Below, piece after piece: positions 1 to 11,070 of a DNA stretch of 64,000 nt. The stretch spans positions 20,236,001 through 20,300,000 of the forward strand of contig JANCRA010000017.1 in the NCBI GenBank assembly GCA_024362935.1, read 5' to 3'. The notes beneath the pieces were generated by a model. That model was not told where the DNA came from. It ran no database searches and saw only the letters and a list, made by a program, of their open reading frames with translations. This DNA comes from Setophaga petechia. Its lineage: Eukaryota > Chordata > Aves > Passeriformes > Parulidae. The position numbers and the translations under genes are program-made. Every line of letters begins with the position of its first letter. The stretch's first letter is position 1.

Positions 1-3000
1 CTGAGTGCCCTGCATGCACACCTGAGTATCCTGCCTGCACACCTGGAACTCACCCTGCACTCCCTCCCTGTCTCAGGGCTGCCATTCCCAAGCTCATTTC
101 TTACCAATTACTTGTCAAACAAGGTGTAATTAAACAGCACAGAACTGTCTGCGATGCATCTTTGGGTCTTTAACCCGTTCTATTTTGCTTCCCCCGTTTG
201 TGGCATGCCTCTACAGCACTTCAAGGCTACTGCACACTGCAGAGCAGCAGAGGAACAGAGTGATAATTGAACAATTAACAAGTGATGTCATAAAACAATG
301 CACTTAAAATAAAATGCATAATTAAAATAAGTGAACCAAAAAAAAAAAGATGCTACAACATAGACACACAAATGTTGACAGTAAGTCTCATATAGGAACT
401 GAAAAATGTAATAAAAAGGAAAAAAGATAGCACTAGAGTGGTTAAATAAAATTGTGGCATAAACTAGCAAACATCTCGGTGATTTGCCAAAAAATATAAT
501 AATGTTGCAAAAGAATTATTCTCTGAAGTTACCAAGTCTGGAGCATAAAGCAGTCCTTTGGTGGCTCCCTGTGCCATTACTTGCTACCAAGGCACGGCAC
601 TGATGGGCTCCGGGGGACCCCTGAATTCAGCCATAGATCAGTAAGCAGGAAAGCAGAGCTCCCCCCAGATTTCCTGCCTGGAGAGTTGTTAGGATCCATG
701 CTAGTTCTTTAAAGAGCAGAGCTGTGTACAATGCTGCACTCACAAAGACCCCATTAGGAATATAATCTTCTGCTACAAATGAGATGTTTGGGGAAAAGAA
801 AACCACAAGGAAGCCAAAAGGAAAAAACAAAAACCAAAAAAAAATCAACAACGAACAAGCGTGCTTGACTGAAGTTCATTGTAATTGCAGTTAAAATGCA
901 ATTTTAGGAGCTCTGCAGGCTGCCTGTACCTCTGCCCTTGGGAAGGGCCACAGAGGGGTCACCTCCTGCTCCTCCAGGCCAGCTCCAGGCTGCCAGCCTG
1001 GGTTCACCCCGCTGGCTCTCGCTGCCATGGGGCACCCAGTGTGGAGCTGGAGGTGCCCACACCTGCAGCCCTGCTCCTCCACAGCCTGTGCAGCCCCTGC
1101 TCCAGTTTCTCTGCTTTCTTTCAGCACGTTTAATTTTTTTTTTCTCTAAACGCAAGACACTAGGAAAGGTTTTAAAGCGTGAGGCAGACGTGCTTTCCAA
1201 GAATAATTGCTCCTTGGCTGATGCACAGGAGCTCTGCTCATGCATTTCTGGGAGATGCCTGCAGACTGCTAACTGCTCTGGAAGCCTTTCAGCCTTTGCT
1301 GCCTGCAAATGGCATTATTATTCACTAATAGCCTTGGCTCACCGTGTTGTCTTTTGGTTAGTTAGCAGCTATTCTGCAAGTCAGAGACAGGGAGAGAGGA
1401 ACATATGTTTAAGCAGTAGCCAACTTCTGACCTGTAAAAAAGCCATCCTGGAAGGTTTTCTCGGAGCAATCCCCACCATTAGCTGGGGAGTGATTAGTGT
1501 CAGCATGGGAAGGGGTTCCCCCACTCCCACGGAGCAGCTGCTGCTCCTCAGGCAGGTTCCTGCAGGGCAGGATGCAGAGGATGCTCCTGCTGCTCCTGCA
1601 GCTGCTGCCACGGGGTCAGGGAGCAGGAGGTGCCAGGATTTCATGGGGGTAGGAGGAGAGAGAGATCCCGAATGTCCATGGGGCAGCATGCCCAGACCAG
1701 TGCACCCAAATGACAAATATTCATATATCGCATTAAAACTCAAGGGGACTTAATAATAAACTCCTTCCTGCTTTGGTTTTTTCTAAAGGTTAGGGGTTGG
1801 GTTTGTTTCATTTTGTTTCTCTCAGGTTACTTGCTCACCTGTTCATTTCTTTTTGGATATTGTAGAATTCTGTTATTTACTGCTCAAGCAGTCCCAAGCA
1901 CTGCTCTGCTGACATTTCATGGTATTTAGTATTGACCAAACACTACATGATAAATCTTTATAATACTCCAGAGAGACCATCAGGGGAGCAGTTACAAATG
2001 TATACATTTCAGTGTGCTGCGTTCTGGGTTAAATGAAATATAAAACCCCGTGGCCAGGCTGGCACTAACGTCTCTATCAGTGTTCCATCACACCAGCTGC
2101 AGGTGTGGTGCTTGCCATTGAGACATCAGCGTTTGTCAACGGCTGCAGATGGCAGCTGATGGATCCCCCTTCCCTGGGCACTGGGGATGGCATGGGGGCT
2201 GCAGGAACAGCAGCATCTCAGCCCAAGCACTGCTCAGACCCCATGGGAGCACCCACACACACGGAGGGACAGGGTGGCACAGGCCATTCAGCAGGGTCAC
2301 CCTGCCCTCCTACATGCAAAGCCTCCTGCTCCAGGAGAGAGGCTTTTCCAAGCTCTCAGAAAGTTCTGCATTAGTTTTGAGTTTTGGTTAATTTATAACC
2401 AAGTTGATTTCACCATCATTAGCTTTTGTACGTTCAGACACACTTTAATTTTCTTTGGAAGATGCAGACGTGTGTACAGCTAGATAATGCCCTGTTTATT
2501 TTACTGACTAATTCATCACTTAAAGTGCAAGGCTATAGGTTGAGAGACCAAGACTTATGCACAGTTCCATACCCCTAAATCAGGCCAATAAAAGTTAAAT
2601 TCACACTGTTTGCAAGCACTTCATGCAGATGGAAAATGTCACCTTGTCTGAAATACTTTATGGTGCGATGCTGAAGCAAAAAGAAATCCCACAGTGAGAG
2701 ATTAAAAAGCTTCACTAATGCTTAGCTGGGAGGCACAGGGCTCTGTGCTGCCTCCTCCCCGTGCAGTGGGGAGCCTTTGCTGGCAAGCAGCAGCTGGTGC
2801 TGCTCTGGCTGGGTACAGACAGCTCCCCCAGTGCCCCTACACTCACCTGGCATCATTGAACGTGATCCTGAGCAGGGCTGGAGAGGGTGGCTGCAGCTTT
2901 ACCCAGCAAGGAGCTGCCTGGCTGCTGGGCAGAGCTGCCAGGGCTGTGGCTGCAGCTCAGGCTCTTCTCACACACTGTGGTTTAGGTGTGGGACAAGGCT

Positions 3001-3590
3001 TTGGGGAATGCTCTGAAGTGGTTCTGCTCTGTGCATTTCACCATTTTGTTATCCAGGGCTCCATGCCACCTCCGTGCTGCCTCCTAAGGCACAGCCTTAG
3101 GGTGCTTCAGCCATGGTGGGAAGTTAAATTCTGCAAAAGCAGCACATAAATTGCAAAAAGCTGACTTTGTCACTTCAGAGCAGGGCTGTAGCCCATGCAG
3201 CAGGTGCCAGCTGCCCAAGGGGTGCCCCAGTGCAGGAGCAGCCCTGCTCCTCACACCCAGGGATGTGCAGGGCCCTGCTCCCCAGTGCCAGCCCTCACTG
3301 GCACAGGGACAGAGCTGCCTGTGCAGTCACACCCACTGAAGCAAAACTAACAGCCTGAAAATCCCCATTCCCGGGTGGGACAGACAGAAATTGTGGGTGG
3401 ATCTGCTGCTCCCAGCCCTCCTGTGCCACCCAGGCCTGTGGTGGCTGCCAGAGCTGGAGTGATCCTCACTCTGAAAGTCCCAAAGCTGCTCTGAAACCCC
3501 CTGTGCCCCTGCCAGAGAGGGGCATCGCCTGGCTCAGTGCTGGGTGGCACAGCTGGCTGCAGGCACAGCAATAAACGCTCTGAAAGCGTT
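1..3590. other. Unique non-coding sequence, no gene seen
   Basis: This stretch alternates between AT-rich parts (about 240-860 and 1740-2060, with A runs near 337-349 and 836-845) and more GC-rich parts (about 900-1700, 2140-2340 and 2700-3560). The longest open frame, 938-1753 on the plus strand, would give 271 residues. It has no recognisable domain and no repeat-free neighbour in the same frame, and it crosses from GC-rich to AT-rich sequence without any change in character, so I do not call it a gene. No CR1 or LTR signature was recognised here. Confidence 0.6.
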
Positions 3591-3599
3591 TGTGCAGTG

Positions 3600-3760
3600 G
3601 GAAGTGAGGCTCTGCAAACAGCTAATGGGGGTATTTCAATTCCCTATTAATTGCATATTTATTACTCGGCTGCTGCAAGGAAACGTCATGTTACGTTGAT
3701 TAAAGCTTTGCAAGCTGTACAGTAAATATTTTAAACAAAAAAGGTTTTGATCTCTGTTGC
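3600..3760. other. Candidate conserved non-coding element
   Basis: AT-rich, non-repetitive sequence dense in short motifs typical of vertebrate enhancers. It includes AGCTAATG, CCTATTAATTGCATATTTATTA (a homeodomain-type TAAT core inside a longer AT stretch), an ACGTCATG-like site, GTTGATTAAAG and GTAAATATT. No ORF or known repeat explains it. The call is by appearance only: conservation cannot be seen from one sequence. Confidence 0.3.
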
Positions 3761-3926
3761 TGTTGGGAAGGGTGGGGGGAAGTTGCCATTAGAGCTGCTG
3801 TAATTAGCAAACTCCATTGCAGACACTATTTCCCACAGGCTCTGCAACATGCTTCGTGTGTGTCTGCATGTATTTAGACTGAATATTATTTTATGTATAC
3901 GTTATCTATAAATTATATATACTTTT

Positions 3927-3948
3927 ATATATATATATATATATATAT
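3927..3948. repeat. (TA)n dinucleotide microsatellite
   Basis: About eleven uninterrupted TA units, preceded by imperfect TA-rich sequence from about 3890. This is an ordinary microsatellite that is likely to vary in length. Confidence 0.95.
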
Positions 3949-3949
3949 C

Positions 3950-6285
3950 ATGTGAAGAAAAAAAGGAAGAAAGCCTGTGCTGCTATCTCACATCTTGCAG
4001 ATTGGAAAGATAAAAGACTTAAAAGGCAGAATAGAAAGGGGAATTTTGTTGCCTTGACTGAAGTTTGGGGGGTTAGGTGGCCTGCCTGCCTGCCAGCCCT
4101 GGCTGCCCAAAAATCCTGTCTGATTAATGAAGTCCTGCACAAGCCTCTGCTCCAAACCGCCAAGGCTCTGCACAGATGTTTTCAGTCCCCTCTCTTGCTG
4201 GTGTCACTGCTGGTCTGTATGGAAGGGCAGGTTTCAGTGGAGAAGGTTTTGTCAGCATCACCCAGACACGGGGCAGAGATGACCAGGCACAGCCATGCCG
4301 AGCTTTGTCTCCTCTCCATCTGTGTAATGTCACCACCACACCCCAACAGCAGGGAAAAAACCAGTCCATATCCCTGACAGACCCAATCATCTTCATCTGC
4401 TGTCCAGCCCCTGCTCACCTCCTGCACAAGGATTTGCCAGAAACAGAACCCACAGCAGGCCCTGCCATCAACACGTGCCCAGCAGAGCCCTGTGCTCACC
4501 CCAGAGCAGCTCAGGTGTCTGTCCCAGCCCTGCTCTCCCCAGCCTGCAGCAGTGCCCTGGCCCCAGCCCTGGTGCTCCCTCTTCCCCCAGCTTCCCTCTT
4601 CTTGACACATGACATGAATCAGAGCAGCCATCAGTCATACCCAGCCAAACACCTGAGCACACCTGCCACAGGACAGGACAAGCCCAAACGACACTGATAG
4701 AGGAGAGACAGCTCAGCTAATCAGCCCAGTGGTTCACAGTGCTGGTGAACCAGAGGGTGTCTCTGGCAGGCTCAGCCAGCCCAGGCTCAGCCCCAGGGCT
4801 GAAGGACCAGCTCTAAAGCAGAGCTGAGCTTTGACAAACCCCTGCAGGGCCCAGGCACTCTTCAGGGCACTCATTCTCTGCTCCCTTCAAACTCGATTTC
4901 TGTAGCCCCCAGTGCATGGAGGCCATGCCCCCATCCTGCCCCCAGGTCCTCCCAGCCCTCAGAGCCCCTGCAGGCAAACCAAGGGGCCATTTTCAGGAGC
5001 AGAATTTGTTGTTGTCAAGTCTTAGGAGTTTGTTAAGCTGCAGTATTTGACTTGGCTCATTTCCTACAGCGGCTCCCTCTCGGAGCTGTGTGATTGCAGA
5101 GGATGCAGCAGTTATTAACAGTAAAGCAAGTTTCAATCTCTTATGATTGCACATGAAGGCTCAGAAGTGTGAACCTTCAAAGGCACAAAATGCAGAAAGC
5201 AAAACCAGAAATTATTCAGAATTTATTTCTTCAACAAAGGTTTTTGAAACCCTTTTCAAAATTCAAGGGACCTTATGTCTGATTTTTGAAACAAAAGTTG
5301 GCAGTGCTAAAACCAAATGAGCTGTATTTACATCTCACTGATTTCTGTGAATGAAGGGGGGGCAGTGGGGGTTTGGGGGAGACACAACTCCATTTGGCAA
5401 GTCCCAGCACAGAGAAAAGAACTTAAATAAACAAAGCAGGAACGGAGTACTTTCAAAAAGAATCAAACAGCATGGACCATTAATGTTTTAAGAGATAGGA
5501 GCTGTATGTGAGCCAAGCATCCCCAAGATATTTATTTCCTATCTTTAAAATTGGGAATTGCATTAGAACAGGTAGAACCTTTCAAAGCTGGGAAAATTTT
5601 TAAGGGCACTCACTATACTTTAAAGAAGACTTCAAAAACCATCTCCAGTATTGAGCTGAATAAGTTGAAGAGATTTGTAGGTTATAGCAAGGGAGAGTGA
5701 TGGGAATACATACAGAGCAAGCTGGTTACTGCAGTAAACAAACCTCCCCCAAACCAACAGCGAGTGCTTCAGCTCAGGAACAAATGTTTCACATCGAGAA
5801 ATCCATTTTAAAGCGAGACAAGGTGCTGGGTAAACAGCAGCCAAGAGCTATAAAGCATTGCTGGGGAAGGTGAGAGCCAGCCAGCCTTGGCCACTGGGCT
5901 GGCGAGGCAGAGCACAGCCAGACTCACAGGCAGCCTTGAGCAAGCCAAGCCCTGAAGGCTTTGAAATTAAAAATGATGAAAAAGGAGACGTTTTCCTGAC
6001 AAAGGGGGACAGCACAGCCCAGCTATAGAGGCAAGGCTTCAAGCAGGGCTGTTTAAATCCGTGACAAAGGCGGCGAGAAGGCGCCGCTGATCACAGCACC
6101 GAGGGCAGCCCGGCCCGCTGCAACAGTGAGGCATTCCATCTCCAGCACAGACACCTGATCAATTATTGACTCTCCCTGAGCCTTCCTCCCAGTGCTGGGA
6201 GCTGCAAAACTCAGATACTGTAATCACACTGAGTAGGAAAATTAATGGGGAATGCTGGGCTTTGTTTGCCCACCGAAAAACATGG
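3950..6285. other. Unique non-coding sequence, no gene seen
   Basis: Mixed composition: GC-rich from 4070 to 4980 and AT-rich from 5000 to 5860. ORFs at 3952-4377, 4176-4697 and 4182-4631 overlap on both strands with no domain. A G-rich tract at about 5354-5376 has runs of seven, five and five G. A small CpG-rich patch lies at 6070-6118. No interspersed repeat was recognised. Confidence 0.55.
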
Positions 6286-6289
6286 AAGA

Positions 6290-6625
6290 AGTGCCAGCCC
6301 TGAGCCCAGTGCCAGCCCTGAGCCACCCTCAGCCCAGTGCCAGCCCTGAGCCACCCTCAGCCCAGTGCCAGCCCTCATCCCAGTGACAGCCCTGAGCCAC
6401 CCTCAGCCCAGTGCCAGCCCAGTGCCAGCCCTCATCCCAGTGACAGCCCTGAGCCACCCTCAGCCCAGTGCCAGCCCAGTGCCAGCCCTCATCCCAGTGA
6501 CAGCCCTGAGCCACCCTCAGCCCAGTGCCAGCCCAGTGCCAGCCCTCATCCCAGTGACAGCCCTGAGCCACCCTCAGTCCAGTGCCAGCCCAGTGCCAGC
6601 CCTGAGCCACCCTCAGCCCTGTCAC
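6290..6625. repeat. 57-bp minisatellite, about four units plus flanking partial units
   Basis: The marker CTCATCCCAGTGACAGCC begins at 6374, 6431, 6488 and 6545, an exact 57-bp period. Shorter partial units (CCCAGTGCCAGCCCTGAGCC) flank the array on both sides. Because 57 is a multiple of three and the unit has no stop in several frames, it creates open frames on both strands (6337-6822, 6365-6838 and 6329-6691). These are products of the period and not genes. Confidence 0.95.
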
Positions 6626-6940
6626 ATCCCTTGCCCTGGCCAGGCTGGGTGTCCAGGCTGGCTGTCCCCAGCATGCCCAGCCTCTCACCACCCTGCCCTT
6701 GGGCCAGGTGCCTTCACTGCCCCCTCACCTCTGCAGGGCTCTGCCCAGGCAGCTCTGGCACTGCCCTTGTGGTCACAGTCCCCAGGTCCCAGCACAGGCT
6801 CCATTTCCCACCAGCAGGATGACTGGAACCCTGTCTAACAGCCCCAGTTTCCTTGCTTTCCTACAAGTCTCCTTCCCTTTGTCTGACAAAAATAACTGTA
6901 CCTCTCGCATCCTTGCAATATTGCCCCCCTTCCATGTTAC
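6626..6940. other. Unique GC-rich sequence, no gene seen
   Basis: GC-rich, CpG-poor sequence downstream of the minisatellite. No repeat, ORF with homology or regulatory motif was recognised. Confidence 0.5.
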
Positions 6941-6942
6941 TA

Positions 6943-7010
6943 CTATTATATTTATTATTATTATTGTTATTATTATTATTAACAATAATAAGGATCACAA
7001 TAATAATTTT
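6943..7010. repeat. ATT/AAT microsatellite with perfect hairpin
   Basis: The imperfect (ATT)n tract turns into (AAT)n, so it can fold back on itself. The arms TTATTATTGTTA (6958-6969) and TAACAATAATAA (6980-6991) are perfect 12-base reverse complements around a 10-base loop. Confidence 0.9.
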
Positions 7011-10000
7011 ATAAGCCATTTGGATCTTGTTTTTTCAGAATTTCTCATTTTATAATTACTATTCTGAAAGCCAGACTCATTATTTCAATGACTTGTTATT
7101 AAAATTATATCTCCTTAGGCTCTGCCAGTTATCCAGGTTGCTTCAGGGGTGGACTGAGGGGTCCAAAGGGTTCCTTGTTTGCCCATAGCTGGGGCAGAAG
7201 AAGGGCAGGGCACGCCCAAGGCTGCTGTGAATGGACCCCTCAGCCTCCCATGAGCCAGCCTGGGGCAGGGCAGCCCCCTGAGCCTCCAGCCTGAGCCCCA
7301 CAGTGGGGACAGGGCACTCTGAGCCAGCCCAGCCCTGCTCACAGGAGCCATCTGCACCTCCTGTGCTTTCAGGGACGCCTCTGCTATTCCCCTGCAGGCA
7401 AACATCTTCCCAGATATTGTGAAGAGCCCTTAGTATAATATAGGATCATGTCCAGGACACTCCATTACCAAGAAGATACTTAACTAATGTTCTGCTTGTA
7501 GCAGGAGGTCACAGGAGATTTATCTGAAGAGATGCACATAGAAAGAATTAGCAGACAAGCCATTTCACAACCTCTAATACCCTCACCTTCTTGGTTGCTC
7601 AGCTGAAATGCCTTCAGGGATACGTTTTACAGGAGCTCAAAAGTGAACTGGAAACTGCTTAGATCACACAACTTATGCATTTTAAATAGCAGTGTAAAAT
7701 ACAGTGCTTGACAAAAGCCCAGTGTTGTAGTGAGCAGGAAAGCCCTGCTCTGAGCAGGGAGGCTGCAAAAGTTGCAGCCACTACAATAGAGAAAACCCCA
7801 CATACAGCAAAACAAATCTGTGACTTACTAAAGTTTATGATTAAAATTTAAAGACTGTTCAAGTTTTATTCCCCATAGCTGCTGCTCCCTGGACAAGAAG
7901 AGACAGAGGGAGACTGACCTTGAATAATTAAGCTGGTCTGTGGCACCAGATCAATTGCTGGTATTGGCAGAACTCCACAATCAGGCGTTTTGAAATGCAA
8001 GTGTCAAAGTGCATGTAACTGTGGGGCTTTTGGTGCAAAGCAGCCAATATAAAGGAGAAGAGGTGAAGAGTGAGAGAAAATAGATTGTGGAGTTTTGAGC
8101 ACACTCATGGGGGAGGGATGGGTAAAGTTTTCATTTCCTAACTCTAACAGGGCAAAAATTGCTGCTGACAGAAACCTGACATGTTTTTTTTTTTTTCCCT
8201 GTAACCTTGAAGATGTCACCTGGAGCAAGCTGAACGTCTCCTGAGCAACTTAAATCCATCACCAGCTCCGGAAACAGACTCTGAGCAAGTACCAGTCAAC
8301 AGTTTAATTGAAAATAAACGCTGTAAATCCAGGGAAACCTCTCTGTTCAACATCAATTACTGGACAAACCCAAAGGTGTTTGAGCCCAGGTAGGCAATCC
8401 CAAACATAGTGGGGGCATTTGCGCTGCTGCTTCTGCCCTCCCTCAGACCACAGTGCTAAGGTGACCCACCAGAATGGAATGTGGTGAATTTTATAACAGC
8501 CAGGAAAGGCTTTTTATTAATGTCTGCCAAATAAGACTTTGTATTAATTTCAGGAGCCATGGGAACTCCTATTTAAATCTCTCCCAATCCCTTGACCTAC
8601 AAATGTGTACGTGAAGAGCAGCATCAGGCAGAGAAGGCAGTCAGTGTGCTCCCAGTGCAGCAGCCCTGGGAGATGCCCTTGATCCTGGAGCTGTTCTAAG
8701 GCTCCCTGCCAGACCCTGCCAGACCAACCCAAGGCCACTTTGGTGGCCTCCTGTAAACAGGCAAGGGACAGCAGGCAGAGAGGATTTTCCACACATAAAG
8801 GCCCAAAGTCCCCTGGTTCCCTGGCCAAAGGCTCTCTCCAGCACGAGGAAGGTGGCAAGGTGTTGGCACGGGTGTCACCAGGCACTGGGGGCTCTCCTGT
8901 CCCCTCCTGCAGGGTGGCCTGTGCAGTTCCTGCCAAAGGAGCAGCAGGTGGGAACAGGGAAGGGAGCAGACCTTGCCATTCCACTGCCAGCCCCATAACT
9001 TTTATAGCAGGTTTTGTGGTGCCTGCTGCTCTCCAGAGAGCTCCAGCACCTCGAGTTCCCCATGAGACAGCAGCAGCATCCCTAGATGTCCATGTGAGAC
9101 ATCCCTAGGTGCAGTTTTACAGCTCCTCACGAGCTACAATTTCCTCAAGAGTATCTTATGGACACAGATTCCAGGAGGAAATCAAAACCAACCCAAATAC
9201 AATGAACAAAGAAGAGAATCAATTCCTAGCCCAAGTCATTACCCACAGGAGTTTGCCATGAATACATGGGGTGGCCATTCTGTAGTGATCTGGAGACCTG
9301 GCTCAAAGTGCAGTGTGAGGCAGTGAGGAAAGCTTGGTCCTGGCAGCTGCAGGTCAGATGGGCTGGCAGGAGGAAGGACAGTGGTTTCCTCAGGTTCTCC
9401 TAACCCATGACCACCCTTGCCAAGGACTGTGAGGACCCTGGACTGCAGTTAGGAGAGCAAGAAGGGATGGAAGAGCCTCTGGGGGCTTAGGGGCCATCAG
9501 TTCCAGCATCCCTGTGCTACCCCAGCTCCCAGTGAGTATTGCTGCTGCATTACAGACCTCCAGTGCCTTTGTTCTCCCCTCCTTCCATTTCATGAGCTTT
9601 TGGTTTGCAGTTTCCACGACAGAGTGAGAGGGAATCAGCAGCCCGGGCTCCCCTCCTTGGTGGAGATGCTTTGAAACTTTCAAAGAACCCAACTCTTTGC
9701 TCACATCCCTGTTAATATGCACCAACTCTGCTCCTGATGCACTCCATTGTAAATGATGTATGAAATGAAATCTCCTTGCTCGCCTAATGCAGAGAAGAAA
9801 GGCTCTGTAGGCAACACTACAACATCCCCATCCAGAGATAAAGGCAGAGAAACCTCAGACTCCCTATGAACATTTTTTTTTAAGTTGTTGCTCTTCAATG
9901 TTGGTGTTTCTCCCTTTTATTATTTTTTTTTCTCTTTTTTACTGAGTAGGGATTTGAATTCAGATTTCACAGAGAAACCCAAACGACTTACATGTGTTTC

Positions 10001-10790
10001 TAAGCCTTTCACAGCAATTGTGTGACTGTTCCCGTCCCCTCCTCAGAGGGAATAGCAGCAGCAAATTCATTAGCCCCACAAAGCAGCAGAGTGAAAAGAA
10101 TGGCTTAAAACTTGCAGGAGGGAAGAGGCTGAGTACGTGGGGGATCGGCAGTGGATGTTAAGCTTGATCTGGATTTGAGACCTCCTTCCAGTTTTATATG
10201 AAGCTGTTTCAAAACCAGACTGTGTTGGCAGGCTCCGAGGGGAAAAGGGATCAGTGTGGCCCTGGAGCCACGGTGGGAGCAAAGCCTGAAGGTCAGCAGT
10301 GTAAAACAGCAAATACACCACGGGCTGCTGCAAATGATGGATTAGTTAAGGGCAGAGGGAAAGTCATTGGAAGGGAGACTGGAGAAGGTGACTGAGACAT
10401 TGCAGGAGGCACAGAGCAAACATCTGCTGGTGACAAACAGCCATGTGCTGCTCACAAAACCCTCAGCAGGGTTTACTCCAGCCTCAGCAGCTCCTGGGAG
10501 CCCTCACACCCTCCAGGTACCCAGCCCATCTCTCACAGACCTGCCCTGCTTTGGGCAGCCCAGCTGGGGAGGGACAGTCTGTGCTGGCAGGGTGAGAGCT
10601 GCGTGTCCTGCAGTGGGCAGGAACAGCCAGGGCTGCCCTGCCCTCCCCACATCCCCTCCAGCACCTCATCTGCACTGAGACACCAGAGCTGAGGAGAGGA
10701 TGAACAGAGCTTTGCCAGAGTCAGAGACCAAGACATGCAGTGTGAAAGCAGGCACGAGGACCCTCCCAAAGCAGGCCCCTCTCTTAACCC
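7011..10790. other. Unique non-coding sequence, no gene seen
   Basis: AT-rich blocks (about 7420-8600 and 9700-10380) alternate with GC-rich blocks (7130-7400, 8640-9060 and 10390-10680). T-rich runs lie at 8184-8197 and 9870-9942. Open frames such as 8550-8996 (minus) and 8740-9108 (plus) overlap each other antisense and show no domain. Nothing supports an exon. Confidence 0.5.
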
Positions 10791-10794
10791 CTCC

Positions 10795-11070
10795 TGGGTG
10801 TTGTCATTACAGTGCCAGAGCTCTATTGTCATTACATTTCAAGGGTTCCATATTGCTAGAATTTTGTACCTCCTCGATGTTTCCTGTAGGCAGCTCCTCC
10901 AGGCACTGACTCTGCCTTATCCCCACTGTAACCAAATGACTCCAGCTGCCCTCAACCAACCAATCCACTCTTTTATAACACTCTTCTTATTATCAGCTAC
11001 AGCTGTGGGCTGTTAACATCAGGCCTACTCCTCATCTTTAATAATTAACCCAGCTGCAACTCTTTAGGGG
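10795..11070 (-). mobile_element. Possible LTR-like fragment (uncertain)
   Basis: Read on the minus strand, this segment contains TTATAAAAG, a TATA-type site at about 10972-10980, followed about 140 bases later by a degenerate polyadenylation-like CAATAGAGC in a layout that resembles an avian LTR. I see no clear TG...CA ends or target duplication. It could equally be unique sequence. The neighbouring 11078-11145 stretch is built of TTTCTATAC-like short repeats. Confidence 0.25.

Noticed and set aside
938..1753. 271-residue plus-strand ORF
   Set aside because: No domain, low-complexity N-terminal composition, antisense ORFs of similar size, and no splice or promoter context.
4468..4697. Overlapping Cys/Pro-rich ORFs on both strands at 4.2-4.7 kb
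   Set aside because: GC-rich, stop-poor sequence gives open frames on both strands. No product was recognised.
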